From positions 18,725,276-18,789,275 of the forward strand of contig JARWKL010000006.1 in NCBI GenBank assembly GCA_029961685.1: a stretch of DNA of 64,000 nucleotides, in the 5' to 3' direction. The DNA is from Aristolochia californica (taxonomy: Eukaryota > Streptophyta > Magnoliopsida > Piperales > Aristolochiaceae). The notes under the pieces are model-generated. The model was not told the DNA's origin, made no database searches, and saw only the letters and a program-made list of their open reading frames with translations. The first letter of the stretch is position 1. Each line of letters starts with the position of its first letter. Made by a program: the position numbers and the translations under genes. This document shows positions 12,501 to 25,599 of the stretch, piece by piece.

Positions 12501-15500
12501 TGGATATTCAATTTTTTTTCAAATCCAAACTGGTCCCACTTTTCTCGTAAACAAAATGATCACAACAAAATGAAAATTTTAGAGTTCATGAATGCAAAAA
12601 AAATTGAAAACTATAATAAATGTTTGTGAAGAAAATTATTTCACACACTAAAAATGAACTCCAAAGTTTTGTTATCCATGTTTGGGAAATTCCACTAGTA
12701 CAACCCCTAATAGCTTGGTGGAATTTTATCAGAAAGATATTTCTAATTTATCCTAACATGTTTTAAATGTGGTGGATATGCATCCCAGAAACATATTAAA
12801 GATGCAAATGACCTAACGATCCAAAAAATGAAATTCTCAAGTTAACGTCTGGTTGAATATTTACTAGAGCCAAACAACCCACTTTTTGCCTGTCCATGAA
12901 AATCATAGATACTTTTGGGAATTATCTCTTTCAACATTTGTGCATATCCATTTTGGATGTTCAATTTTTTTTCAAATCAAAACTTGTCCCACTTTTGTCG
13001 TAAACAAAACGATCATAACAAAATGAAAAATTTAGAGTTCATGTTTGAAAAAAAATTGAAAACTATAATAAATGTAAGTGAAGAAAATTATTTCTCGCAC
13101 TAAAAATGAACTCCAAAGTTTTGTTATCGATGTTTGGGAAATTCCACTAGTACTACCCCTAATAGTTTGGTGGAATTTTATATGAAAGAGATTTCTAATT
13201 GATGTTAACGTGTTTTAAATGTGGTGGCTGTGCATGCCAAAAACAAGTTAAAGTTGCAAATGACTTAATATTCAAAAAATTTCAAGGAGAAGAAAAAAAT
13301 TAAATTCTCCAATTAACGTCTATTTGGATATTTACCAGAGCCAATCAACCCACTTTTTGCCTATCCTTCAAAATCACAGATTCTTTTTGGAATTATCTCT
13401 CTCAGCATTTGTGCATTTTCATTTTGGATGTTCAATTCTTTTTCAAATCCAAACTTATCCCACTTTTCTCATAAACAAAACGATCTCAACAAAATAAATA
13501 TTTTAGAGTTCATGTTTGCAAAAAAAATTGAAAATTATAATAAATGTAATTGAAGAAAATTATTTCATGCACTAAAAATGAACTTCAAAGTTGTCTTATC
13601 CATGTTTGAGAAATTCCACTAGTAAAACCGCCAATAGCTAGGTGCAATTTTATAAGAAATAGATTTCTAATTGACCCTAACATGTTTTAAATGTGGTGGA
13701 TATGCATGTCATAAACATGTTGAAGATGCAAATGACTTAATGGTCCAAAAATTTCAAGAAGTAGAAAAAAATTAAATTCTCAAGTTAACGCGTGGTTGGA
13801 TATTTACCAAAGCCAAATAACCCACTTTTTGCCTATCCTTCAAAATCACTGATACTTTTTGCAATTATATCTCTCAGCATTTGTGCATTTTCATTTTGGA
13901 TGTTCAATTTTTTTTCAAATCCAAACTTGTCCACTTTTCTCGTAAACAAAACGATCACAACAAAATGAAAATTTTAGAGTTCATGTATGCAAAAAAATTG
14001 GAAAACTATAATAAATGTAAGTGAAGAAAATTATTTCACGCACAAAAAATCAACTCCAAAGTTTTGTTATCCATGTTTGGGACATTCCATTAGTACAACC
14101 CATAATAGCTTGGTGGAATTCTAAGAGAAATAGATTTCTAATTGATCCTAACATGTTTTAAATGTGGTGGATATGCATGCCAGAAACATGTTGAACAGGC
14201 AAATGACCTAATTATCCAAAAATTTCAAGGAGTAGAAAAAAATTAAATTCTCTAGTTAACTTGTGGTTGGATATTTATAGGAGCCAAACAACCCACTTTT
14301 TGCCTATCCTTCAAAATCACAGATACTTTTTGGAATTATCTCGCTCAGCTTTTGTACATTTCCAATTTGGAGGTTCATTTTTTTTCAAATCCAAACTTGT
14401 CCAACTTTTTTCTTAATCAAAACGATCCAAACAAAATTGAATATTTTAGAGTTCATGTTTGCAAAAAAAAATTGAAAACTAAAATAAATGTAAGTGAAGA
14501 AAATTATTTCACGCACTAAAAATGAACTCCCAAGTTTTGTTATACAACTTTGGGAAATTCCACTAGTACAACCCCTAATAGCTTGGTCAAGTTTTATAAG
14601 AAAGAGATTTCTAATTGACCCTAACATGTTTTAAATATGGAGGATATGCAAGCCAGAAACATGTTGAAGATGCAAATGACCTAATGATCCAAAAAATCCA
14701 AGGAGTAGAAAAAAAATTAAATTCTCAACTTAACGTGTGGTTGGATATTTACCAGAGCCAAACAACCCACTTTTTGCCTATCCTTCAAAATCACAGGTAC
14801 TTTTTTGAATTATCTCGATCAGCATTTGTGCATTTCCATTTTGGATGTAAATTTTTTTTTCAAATCCAAACTTGTCCCACTTTTCCCGTAAACAAAACGA
14901 TCTCAACAAAATAAATATTTTAGAGTTCATATTTGCAAAAAATTTGAAAACTCTAATAAATGTAAGTGAAGAAAATTATTTCGTGTACTAAAAATGAACT
15001 CCAAAGTTTTGTTATCCATGTTTGGGAAATTCCACTAGTACAACCCATAATAGCTTGGTGGAATTCTATGAGAAAGAGATTTCTAATTCGACCTAGCATG
15101 TTTTAAATGTGGTGGATCTACATGCCAGAAACATGTTTAAGATACAATTAACCTAATGATCCAAAATTTTCAAGGAGTAGAAAAAATTAAATTCTCAACT
15201 TAACGCGTGGTTGGATATTTACCAGAGCCAAACAACCAAATTTTTGCCTATCCTTCAAAATAACAAATAATTTTTGGAATTGTCTCCCCCAGCATTTGTG
15301 CTTTTCCATTTTGGATGTTAAATTTTTTTTCAAATCCAAACTTGTCCCACTTTTCTAAACAAAATAATCACAACAAAATGAAAATTTTAGAGTTAATGTA
15401 TGCAAAAAAATTTGAAAATTATTATAAATGTAAGAGAAGAAAATTATTTCATGCACTAAAAATGAACTCCAAAGTTTTCTTATCCATGTTTGGGAAATTC

Positions 15501-16779
15501 CACTAGTACAACCCCTTATATATTGGTGGAATTTTATAAGAAAGAGATTTATAATTGATCCTAACATGTTTTAAATGTGGTGGATATGCATGCTAGAAAA
15601 AAGTTGAAGATGCAAATGAAAAAATTTCAAGGAGTAGTAAAAAATTAAGTTCTCAAGTTAACGTGTGGTTGGATATTTACCAAAGCAAAACAACCCACTT
15701 TTTGCCTATACTTTAAAATCATAGATACTTTTTTGAATTATCTCTCTCAGTATTTGTGCATTTCCATTTTGGATGTTCATTTTTTTTTCAAATCCAAACT
15801 TGTCCCACTTTTCTCATAAACAAAATGAAAATTTTAGAATTCATGTATGCAAAAAAAAATTGAAAACTATAATAATTGCATGTGAAGAAAATTATTTCAC
15901 GCACTAAAAAAGAACTCCAAAGTTTTGTTATCCAAGTTTGGGAAATTCTACTAGTACAACCCCTAATAGCTTGGTGGAATGTTATAAGAAAAAGATTTCT
16001 AATTGATCCTAACATCTTTTAAATGTGAGGGATAAGCATGCAAGGCACATGCTGAAGATGCAAATGTCCTAATTATCCAAAAATTTGAAGGAGTAGAAAA
16101 AAATTAAGTTCCCAATTTAACGTGTGGTTGGATATTTACCAGAGCCAAACAACCCACTTTTGCCTCTCCTTCAAAATCACAGATACTTTTTTAATTATCT
16201 CTCTCAGCATTTGTGCATTATAATTTTGAATGTTCATTTTTTTTTCAAATCCAAACTTGTCCCACTTTTCTTGTAAACAAAACGATCACAACAAAATGAA
16301 AATTTTAGAGTTCATGTATGCAAAAAAAATTGAAAAAAATAATAAAAGTAATAGAAGAAAATTATTTCGCGCTCTAAAAATGTACTCCAAAGTTTTGATA
16401 TGCATCTTTGGGAAATTCCACTAGTACAACGCCTAATAGCTTGGTGGAATTTTATAAGAAAGAGATTTCTAATTGATCCTAACATGTTTTAAATGTGGTG
16501 GATATGCATGCCAGAAATATGTTGAAGATGCAAATGACCTAATGATCAAAAAATTTGAAGAAGTAGAAAAAAAATAAATTCTCAAGTTAACGTGTCCTTC
16601 GCTAATTACCAGAGCCAAACAAACACTTTTTGCCTATCATTCAAAATCACAGATACTTTTTGGAATAATCTCTTTCAGCATTTGTGCATTTCCATTTTGG
16701 ATGTTCAATTTTTTTTTTTCAAATCCAAACTTGTCCCTCTTTTCTTGAAAACAAAACGATCACAACAAAATTAAAATTT

Positions 16780-16830
16780 TAGAGTTTATGTATGCAAAAA
16801 AATCCATGTTTGGGAAAATCCACTAGTACA
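16780..16830 (+). repeat. Truncated A monomer (about 105-bp deletion)
   Basis: At about 16,800 TATGCAAAAAAA runs directly into TCCATGTTTGGG. The usual stretch with AACTATAATAAATGTAAGTG and the GAACTCCAAAGTTTTG block is missing. Phase with the next monomer is otherwise normal. Confidence 0.8.
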
Positions 16831-19509
16831 ACCCCTAATTGCTTGGTGGAATTTTATAAGAAAGAGATTTCTAATTGATCTTAACATGTTTTATATGTGG
16901 TGGATATGCATGCCAGAAACATGTTTAAGATGCAAATGACATATTGATCCAAAAATTTCAAGTAGTAGAAAAAAATTAAATTCTCAAGTTAACGTGTGGT
17001 TGGATAATTACCAGAGCCAAACAACCCACTTTTTGCCTACCCTTCAAAATCACAAATTCTTTTAAGAATTATCTCTCTCAGAATTTGTAGATTTCCATTT
17101 TGGATGTTTAATTTTTTTTCAAATCAAAACTTGTCCCACGGTTCTCATAAACTAAACGATCACAACAAAATGGAAATTTTAGAGTTCATGTATGGCAAAA
17201 AAATTGAAAACTATAATAAATGTAAGTGAAGAAAATTATTACACACACTAAAAATGAACTCCAAAGTTTTGTTATCCATGTCTGGGAAATTCCACTAGTA
17301 CAACCCTTAATAGGCAGGTAGAATTTCATAAGAAAGAGATTTCTAATTGATCCTTAACCTATTTTAAATATGGATATGCATGCCTGAATCTTTTTGAAGA
17401 TGCAAGTGACCTAATGATGAAAAAATTTCGAGTAGCAAAAAATTAAATTCTAGTGTTCACATTTGGTTGCATATTTACCGGTGCCAAACAACCCACTTTT
17501 TGCCTATCCGTCAAAATCATAGATACTTTTTGGAATTATCTCTCTCAGCATTTGTACATTTCCATTTTGGATGTTCAATTTTTTTTCAAATCCAAACTTG
17601 TCCCACTTTTGTCAAAAACAAAATGATCACAACAAAAATGAAAATTTAGAGTTCATGTATGCAAAAAAATTTGAAAAATAAAATAAATGTAAGTGAAGAA
17701 AATTATTTCATGCACTAAAAATGAACTCCAAAGTTTTGTTATCCTAGTTTGGGAAATTCCACTAGTACAACCCCTAATAGCTTGGTTGACTTTTATAAGA
17801 AAGATATTTCTAATTGATCCTAAATTGTTTTAAATGTGATGGATATGCCTGCCAGAAACATGTTGAAGATGCAAATGAACTAATAATCCAAAAATTTCAA
17901 GGAGTAGAAAAAAATTAAATTCTCAAGTTAACGTGTAGTTGGATATTTACCAGAGCCAAGTTACCCACTTTTTTCCTATCCTTCAAAATCACAGAGACTT
18001 TTTGGAATTATCTCTCTCAGCAGTTGTGCATTTCCATTTTGGAAGTTCAATTTGTTTTTCAAATCAAAAATTGTCCTACTTTTCTCATATACAAAATGAT
18101 CTCAACAAAATGAAAATTTTAGATTTCATGTTTGTAAAAAAAAAAATTAAACTATATTAATGTTAAGTGATGAAAATTATTTCACGCACTAAAAATGAAC
18201 TCCAAAGTTTTATTATCCATGTTCGGGAAATTCCACTTGTGCAACCCCTAATAGCTTGGTGGAATTTTTTAAGAAAGAGATTTTTAAAAGATCTTAACAT
18301 GTTTTAAATGTGGTGGATATGCATGCTAGAAACATGTTGAAGATGCAAATAACCGAATGATCCAAAAATTTCAAGGAGTATAAAAAGATAAAATTATGAA
18401 GTTAACGTGTGGTTGGTTATTTACCAGAGCCAAACAACCCACTTTTTCCCTATCCTTCAAAATCACAGATATTTTTTGGAATTATCTGTCTCAACATTTG
18501 TGCATTTCCATTTTGAATGTTCAATTTTTTTTGAAATCCAAACTTGTCCCACTTTTCTCGTAAACAAAACAATCACAAAAAAATGAAAATTTTGGAGTTC
18601 ATGTATGCAAAAAAATTTGAAAACTATAATAAAAGTAAATGAATAAAATAATTTCACGCACTAAAAATGAACTACATTGTTTTGTTCTCCTTGTTTGGGA
18701 AATACCACAAGTACAATCCCTAGTAGCTTGGTGGAAATTTATAAGAAAGATATTTCTAATTGATCCTAACATGTTTTAAATGTGGTGGATATGCATGCAA
18801 GAAATATGTAGAAGATGGAAATGACCAAATGTACCAAAAATTTCGAGTAGAAAAAAATTAAATTCTCATGTTAAAGTGTGGTTGGATATTTCCCAGGGCC
18901 AAACAACCCTCTCTTTGCCTATCCTTCAAAATCACAGATACTTTTTGGAATTATCTCTCTCAGCATTTGTGCTTTTCCATTTTGGATGTTCAATTTTTTT
19001 TTATATCGGAAGCCTTCCCACTTTTCTCGTAAACAAACGATCACAACAAAATGAAATGTTTAGAGTTCATGTTTGGAAAAAAATTTGAAAACTATAATAA
19101 ATGTAAGTGAAGAAAAAAATTTCACACACTAAAAAGGAAGTCCAAAGTTTTATTATCCATGTTTGAGAAAGTCCACTAGCACAACCCCTAATAGCTTGGT
19201 GGAATTTTATAAGAAAGAGAATTCTAATTGATCCTAACATGTTTTAAATATGGTGGATATGCATGCCAGAAACATGTTGAAGATGCACATGACCTAATGA
19301 TCCAAAAATTTAAAGGAGTAGAAAAAAATTAAATTCTCAAGTTACATTGTTGTTGGATATTTACGAAAGCAAAACAACCCACTTTTTGCCTATCTTTCAA
19401 AATCACTGATACTTTTTGGAATTATCTCTCTCAGCAATTGTGCATTTCCATTTTGGATGTTCAATTTTTTTTTCAAATCCAAACATGTCCCACTTTTCTC
19501 GTAAACAAA

Positions 19510-19560
19510 ACGTTCACAACAAAATGAAAATATTTCACGCACTAAAAAGGAACTCAAAAG
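19510..19560 (+). repeat. Truncated A monomer (about 87-bp deletion)
   Basis: At about 19,530 CAACAAAATGAAAAT joins ATTTCACGCACTAAAAA. The segment normally containing TTTAGAGTTCATGTATGC and AAATGTAAGTGAAGAAAATT is absent. AAAAT/AAAATT at both ends offers a short microhomology. Confidence 0.8.
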
Positions 19561-22500
19561 TTTTGTCATCCATGTGTGTGAATTTCCACTGGTACAACCC
19601 CTAATAGCTTGGTGGAATTTTTATGAAAGTGATTTCTAAATTATCCCAACATGTTTAAATGTGGAGGATATGCATGTCAGAAACATGTTTAAGATGCAAA
19701 TGACCAAATGATCCAAAAATTTCAAGGAGTAGAAAAAAATTAAATTCTCAAGTTAACGTGTGGTTTTATATTTACCGTAACGAAAAACCCCACTTTTTTC
19801 CTATCCTTCAGAATCACAGATACTTTTTGGAATTATCACTCTCAGCATTTGTGCATTTCTATTTTGGTTGTTCAATTTTTTTTAAAAAATTCAAACTTGA
19901 CCCACTTTTCTCGTAAACAAAACGATCACAACAAAATGAAAATTTTAGAGTTCATGTATGCAAAAAAATTTGAAAACTATAATAAATGTATGTGAAGAAA
20001 ATTATTTCACGCACTAAAAATAAAATCCAAAGTTTTGTTATCCATGTTTGGAAAATACCACTAGTACAACCCCTAATAGCTTGGTGGAATTTTATAAGAA
20101 AGAGATTTCTAATTGATACTAACATGTTTTAAATGTGGTGGATATGCATGCCAGAAACATGTTGATGATACAAATAACCTAATGATCCAAAATTTTCAAG
20201 GAGTAGCAAAAAATTAAATTCTCAAGTTAACGCGTGGTTGGATATTTACCGTAGCCAAACAACCCACTTTTTGCCTATCCTTCAAAATCACAGATAATTT
20301 TTTGAATTATCTTTCTCAGCATTTGTGCTTTTCCATTTTGGATGTTCAATTTTTTAAAAAAACCAAACTTGTCCCACTTTTCTCGTAAACAAAACAATCA
20401 CAACAAAATGAAAATTTTAGAGTTCATGTATGCAAAAAAAATTTAAAACTATAATAAATGTAAGTGAATAAAATTATTTCACGCACTAAAACTGAACTCC
20501 AAAGTTTTGTTATCCATGTTTGGGAAATTCCACTAGGACAACCCTTATAGGTTGGTGGAATTTTATATGAAAGAGTTTTCTAATTGATCCTAACATGTTT
20601 TAAATGTGGTGGATATGCATGCCAGAAACATGTTGAAGATGCAAATGACATAATGAACAAAAAATTTCTAGTAGAAAAATATTAAATTTTCAAGTTAACA
20701 TGTGGTTGGATATTTACGAGAGCCAAACAACCGACTTTTTGCCTATCCTTCAAAATCACAGATACTTTTTGGAATTATCCTGCTCAGCATTTGTGCATTT
20801 CCATTTTGAATGTTCAATTTTTTTTCAAATCCGAACTTGTTCCATTTTCTCATAAATAAATTGAAAATTTTAGAGTTAGTGTATGCAAAAAAATTTGAAA
20901 ACTATAATAAATGTAAGTGACGAAGATTATTTCACTCACTAAAAATCAACTCCAAAGTTTTATTATCCATGTTTGGGAAATTGCACTAGTACAACCCCTA
21001 ATAGCTCGGTGGTATTTTATATGAAAGGGATTTCTAAATTGTCCTAACATGTTTTAAATGTGGTGGATATGCATGCCAGAAACATGTTGAAGATGCAAAT
21101 GACCTAAAGATCCAAAAATTTGGAGTAGAAAAAAATTAAATTCTTAATTTAACGTGTGGTTTGATATTTACCGTAGCTAAACAATCCACGTTTTGCCTTG
21201 CCTTCAAAATCACAGATACTTTTTGGAATTATCTCTATCAGCATTTGTGCATTTCCATTTTGGTTGTTCAATTTTTTTTTCAAATCAGAACTTGTCCCAC
21301 TTTTCCCATAAACAAAACGATAACAACAAAATGAAAATTTTACAGTTCATGTATGCAAAAAAAATCTAAAACTATAATAAATGTCTGTGAAGAAAATTAT
21401 TTCACGCATTAAATATGAACTCCTAAGTTTTGTTATCAATGTTTGGAAAATTCCACTAGTACAACCCCTAATATCATGGGGGAGTTTTATAAGAAATAGA
21501 TTTCTACTTGATCCTAACATGTTTTAAATGTGGTGGATATGCATGCAAGAAACATGTTGAAGATGCAAACGAGCTAATGATGCAAAAATTTCAAGGAGTC
21601 GAAAAAAAGTAAGTTCTCAATTTAACATGTGGTTGGATATTTACCAAAGCAAAACAACCCACTTTTTGCCTATCCTTCTAAATCACAGATACTTTTTGGA
21701 ATTATCTCTCTCAGCATTTGTACATTTCCATTTTGGATGTTCAATTTTATTTTCAAATCCAAACTTGTCCCACTTTTCTTGTTACCAAAACGATCACAAC
21801 AAAAATTAAAATTCTAGAGTTCATGCTCGCAAAAAAATTTGAAAACTATAATAAATGTGAGTGAAGTCAATTATTTCATGCACTAAAAATGAACTCCAAA
21901 GCTTTTCTATCCATGTTTGGGAAATTCCACCAGTACAACCCCTAATAGCTTGGTGGAATTTAATAAGAAAGTGATTTCTAATTGATCCTAACATGTTTTA
22001 AATTTGGTGGAAATGCATGCTAGAAACATGTTGAAGATGCAAATGACATAATGATCCTAAAATTTCTAGTAGAAGAAAAATAAATTTTCTAGTTAACGTG
22101 TGGTTGGATATTTAGCAGAGCCAAACAACCCACTTTTTGCCTATCCTTCAAAATCAAATATACTTTTTGGAATTATCTTGCTCAGCATTTGTGCATTTGG
22201 ATTTCAGATGTTCAACTTTTTTTCAAATCCAAACTTTTCCCACTTTTCTCATAAACAAAACGATCACAACAAAATGAAAATTTTAGAGTTCATGTATGCA
22301 AAAAAATTCGAAAACTATAATAAATGTAGCTAATGAAAATTATTTCACGCACTAAAAATGAATTCCAAAGTTTTGTTATCCATGTTTTGGAAATTCCACT
22401 AGTACAACCCCAAATAGCTTGGTGGAATTTTATAAGAAACAGATTTCTAAATTATCCTAACATGTTTTAAATGTGGTGGATATGCATGCCAGAAACATGT

Positions 22501-24599
22501 TGAAGATGCAAATGACCTAATGATCCAAAACTTTCGAGTAGAAAAAAATTAAATTCTCTAGTTATCGTGTGGTTTGATATTTACCGTAGCCAAACAACCC
22601 ACTTTTAGCCTATCCTTTAAAATCACAGATACTTTTTGGAATTATCTCTCTCAACATTTGTGCATTTCCTTTTTGGTTGTTCAATATTTTTTTCAAATCC
22701 AAACTTGTCCCACTTTTCTTGTAAACAAAAAAAGCACAATAAAATGAAAATTTTAAAGTTCATGTATACGAAAAATTTTAAAAAATATAATAAATGTATG
22801 TGAAGAAAAATATTTCACGCACTAAAAATGAACTCAAAAGTTTTGTTTTCCATGTTTGGGAAATTCCACTAGTACAACCCCTAATAGCTTGGTGAAATTT
22901 TATAAGAAAGAGATTTCTAATTGATCCTAACATGTTTTAAATGTGGTGGATATGCATGCCAGAAACATGTTGAAGATGCAAATGACCTAATGATCCAAAA
23001 ATTTCGAGTAGAAAAATATTAAATTCTAAAGTAAACGTCTGGTTGGGTATTTACCAAAGCCAAACAACCCACTTTTTTCCTATCCATCAAAATCACAGAT
23101 ATTTTTTTGGATTGATCTCTCTCAGCATTTGTTCATTTCCATTTTGGATGTTTAATTTTTTTACAAATCCACACTTGCCCCACTTTTTTCGTAAACAAAA
23201 TGATCACAACAAAATGAAAATTTTAGAGTTCATGTATGCAAAAAAAATGGAAATCTATAATAAATGTAAGTGATGAAAATTATTTCACATACTAAAAACG
23301 AACTCCAAAGTTTTGTTATCCATATTTGGGAAATTCCACTAGTACAACCCCAAATAGCTTGGTGGAATTTTATAAGAAAGAGATTTCTAAATTATCCTTT
23401 CATGTTTTAAATGTGGTGGATATGCATGACATAAACTTTTTGAAGATGCAAATTACCTAATATCCAAAAATTTCAAGGAGTAGAAAAAATTAAATTCCCA
23501 AGTTAACGTGTGGTTGGATATTTGCCAGAGCCAAAGAACCCACTTTTTGCCTATCCTTCAAAATCACAGATACTTTTTGGAATTATCTCTATCAGCATTT
23601 GTGCATTTCCATTTTGGATGTTCAATTTTTTTTCAAACCCAAACTTGTTCCACTTTTCTCATAAACAAAACGATCACAACAAATTGAAAATTTTAGAGTT
23701 CATGCATGCAAAAAAATTGAAAACTATAATAAATGTAAGGGAAGAAAATTATTTCACGCACTAAAAATGAACTCCAAAGTTTTGTTATCTATGTTTGGGA
23801 AATTCCACTAGTACAACCCATTATAGCTTGGTGGAATTTCACAAGATAGAGATTTCTAAATGATCCTAACATTTTAAATGTGGTGGATATGCATGCCAAA
23901 AACATGTTGAAGATGCAAATAACCTAATGATGCAAAATTTTCATGGAGTAGAAAAAAATTAAATTCTCAAGTTAACGCGTGGTTGGATATTTACAAGAGC
24001 CAAACAACCCACTTTTTGCCTATCTTTCAAAATCATAGATACTTTGTTGGAATTATCTCACTCAACATTTGTGCATTTCCATTTTGGATGTTCAATTTTT
24101 TTTCAAATCCAAACTTATCCCACTTTTCTCGTCACCAAACAATCACATCAAAATGAAAATTTTAGAGTTCATGTATGCAAAAAAATTTGATTACTATAAT
24201 AAAAGAAAGTGAAGAAAATTATTTCACGCACTAAAAATGAACTCCAAATTTTTGGTATCCAAGTTTGGGAAATTCCACTAGTACAACCCCTAGTAGCTTG
24301 GTGGAGTTTTATGAGAAAGAGATTTCTAATGGATTCTAACATGATATTTATGTGGTGGATATGCATGCCAGAAACATGTTGAAGACGCAAATGACCTAGT
24401 GATCCAAAAATAGCATGGACTAGAAAAAAATTAAATTCTCAAGCAAATGCGTGGTTGGATATTTACCAGAGCCAAACAACCCACTTTTTGCCTATCATAC
24501 AAATTCACAGATAATTTTTTGAATTATCCCTCTCAGTATTTGTGCATTTCCATTTTGGATGTTCGATTTTTTCTCAAATCCAAACTTTTCCAACTTTTC

Positions 24600-24760
24600 T
24601 CGTAAACAAAACGATCACAAAAATTTGAAAACTATAGTAAAATTATATGAATAAAATTATTTTACGCATTAAAAATGAACTCCAAAGTTTTGTTATCCAA
24701 GTTTGCGAAATTCCACAAGTACAAAAATCACATAAACTTTTTGGAATTATCTCTCTCAGC
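24600..24760 (+). repeat. Doubly deleted A monomer
   Basis: Two deletions lie close together. Near 24,620 GATCACAAAAATTTGAAAACT lacks the TGAAAATTTTAGAGTTCATG block. Near 24,725 CCACAAGTACAA joins AAATCACATAAAC, removing about 255 bp from CCCCTAATAGC to the CCTATCCTTC block of the next unit, so two monomers are fused into one short hybrid. Confidence 0.82.
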
Positions 24761-25599
24761 ATTTGTGCATTTCCATTTTGGATGTTTGAATTTTTTTCAA
24801 ATCCAAAGTTGTCCCTATTTTCTCGTAAACAAAACGATCACAAAAAAATTAAATTTAAGGGTTCATTTATGCAAAAAAAATTAAAAATAAAATAAATGTA
24901 AGTGAAGAAAATTATTTCACGCACTAAAACTGAACTGGAAAGTTTTGTTATCCAAGTTTGGGAAATTCCACTAGTACAACCCCTAATAGCTTGGTGGAAT
25001 TTTATAAGAAAGAGATTTCTTATTGATCCTAACATGTTTTAAATGTGGTGGATATGCATGCCAGAAACATGTTGAAGATGCAAATGACCTTATGACCCAA
25101 AAATTTTGAATAGAAAAAAATTAAATTCTCATGCTAACGCGTGGTTGGATATATATTGGAGCCAAACAACCCACTTTTTGCCTATCCTTCAAATTCTCAA
25201 ATAATTTTTGGAATTATCTCTCTCAGTATTTGTGCATTTCCATTTTGGATGGTTGGTTTTTTTTCAAATCCAAACTTGTCCCACTTTTCTCGTAAACAAA
25301 ACGATAAGAACGAAATAAAAAATTTTGTGTTCATGTATGCAAAAAATTTGAAAACTATTATAAATGTAAGTGAAGAAAATTATTTCACGCGCTAAAAATG
25401 AACTCCAAAGTTTTGTTATCCATGTTTGGGAAATTGCACTAGTACAACCCCTAATAGCTAGGTGGAATTTTATAAGAAAGAGATTTCTAATTGATCCTAA
25501 CATGTTTTAAATGTGGTGGATATGCTTGTCAGAAACATGTTGAATATGAAAATGACCTAATGATCCAAATATTTCAAGAAGTAGAAAAAAATTAAATTC

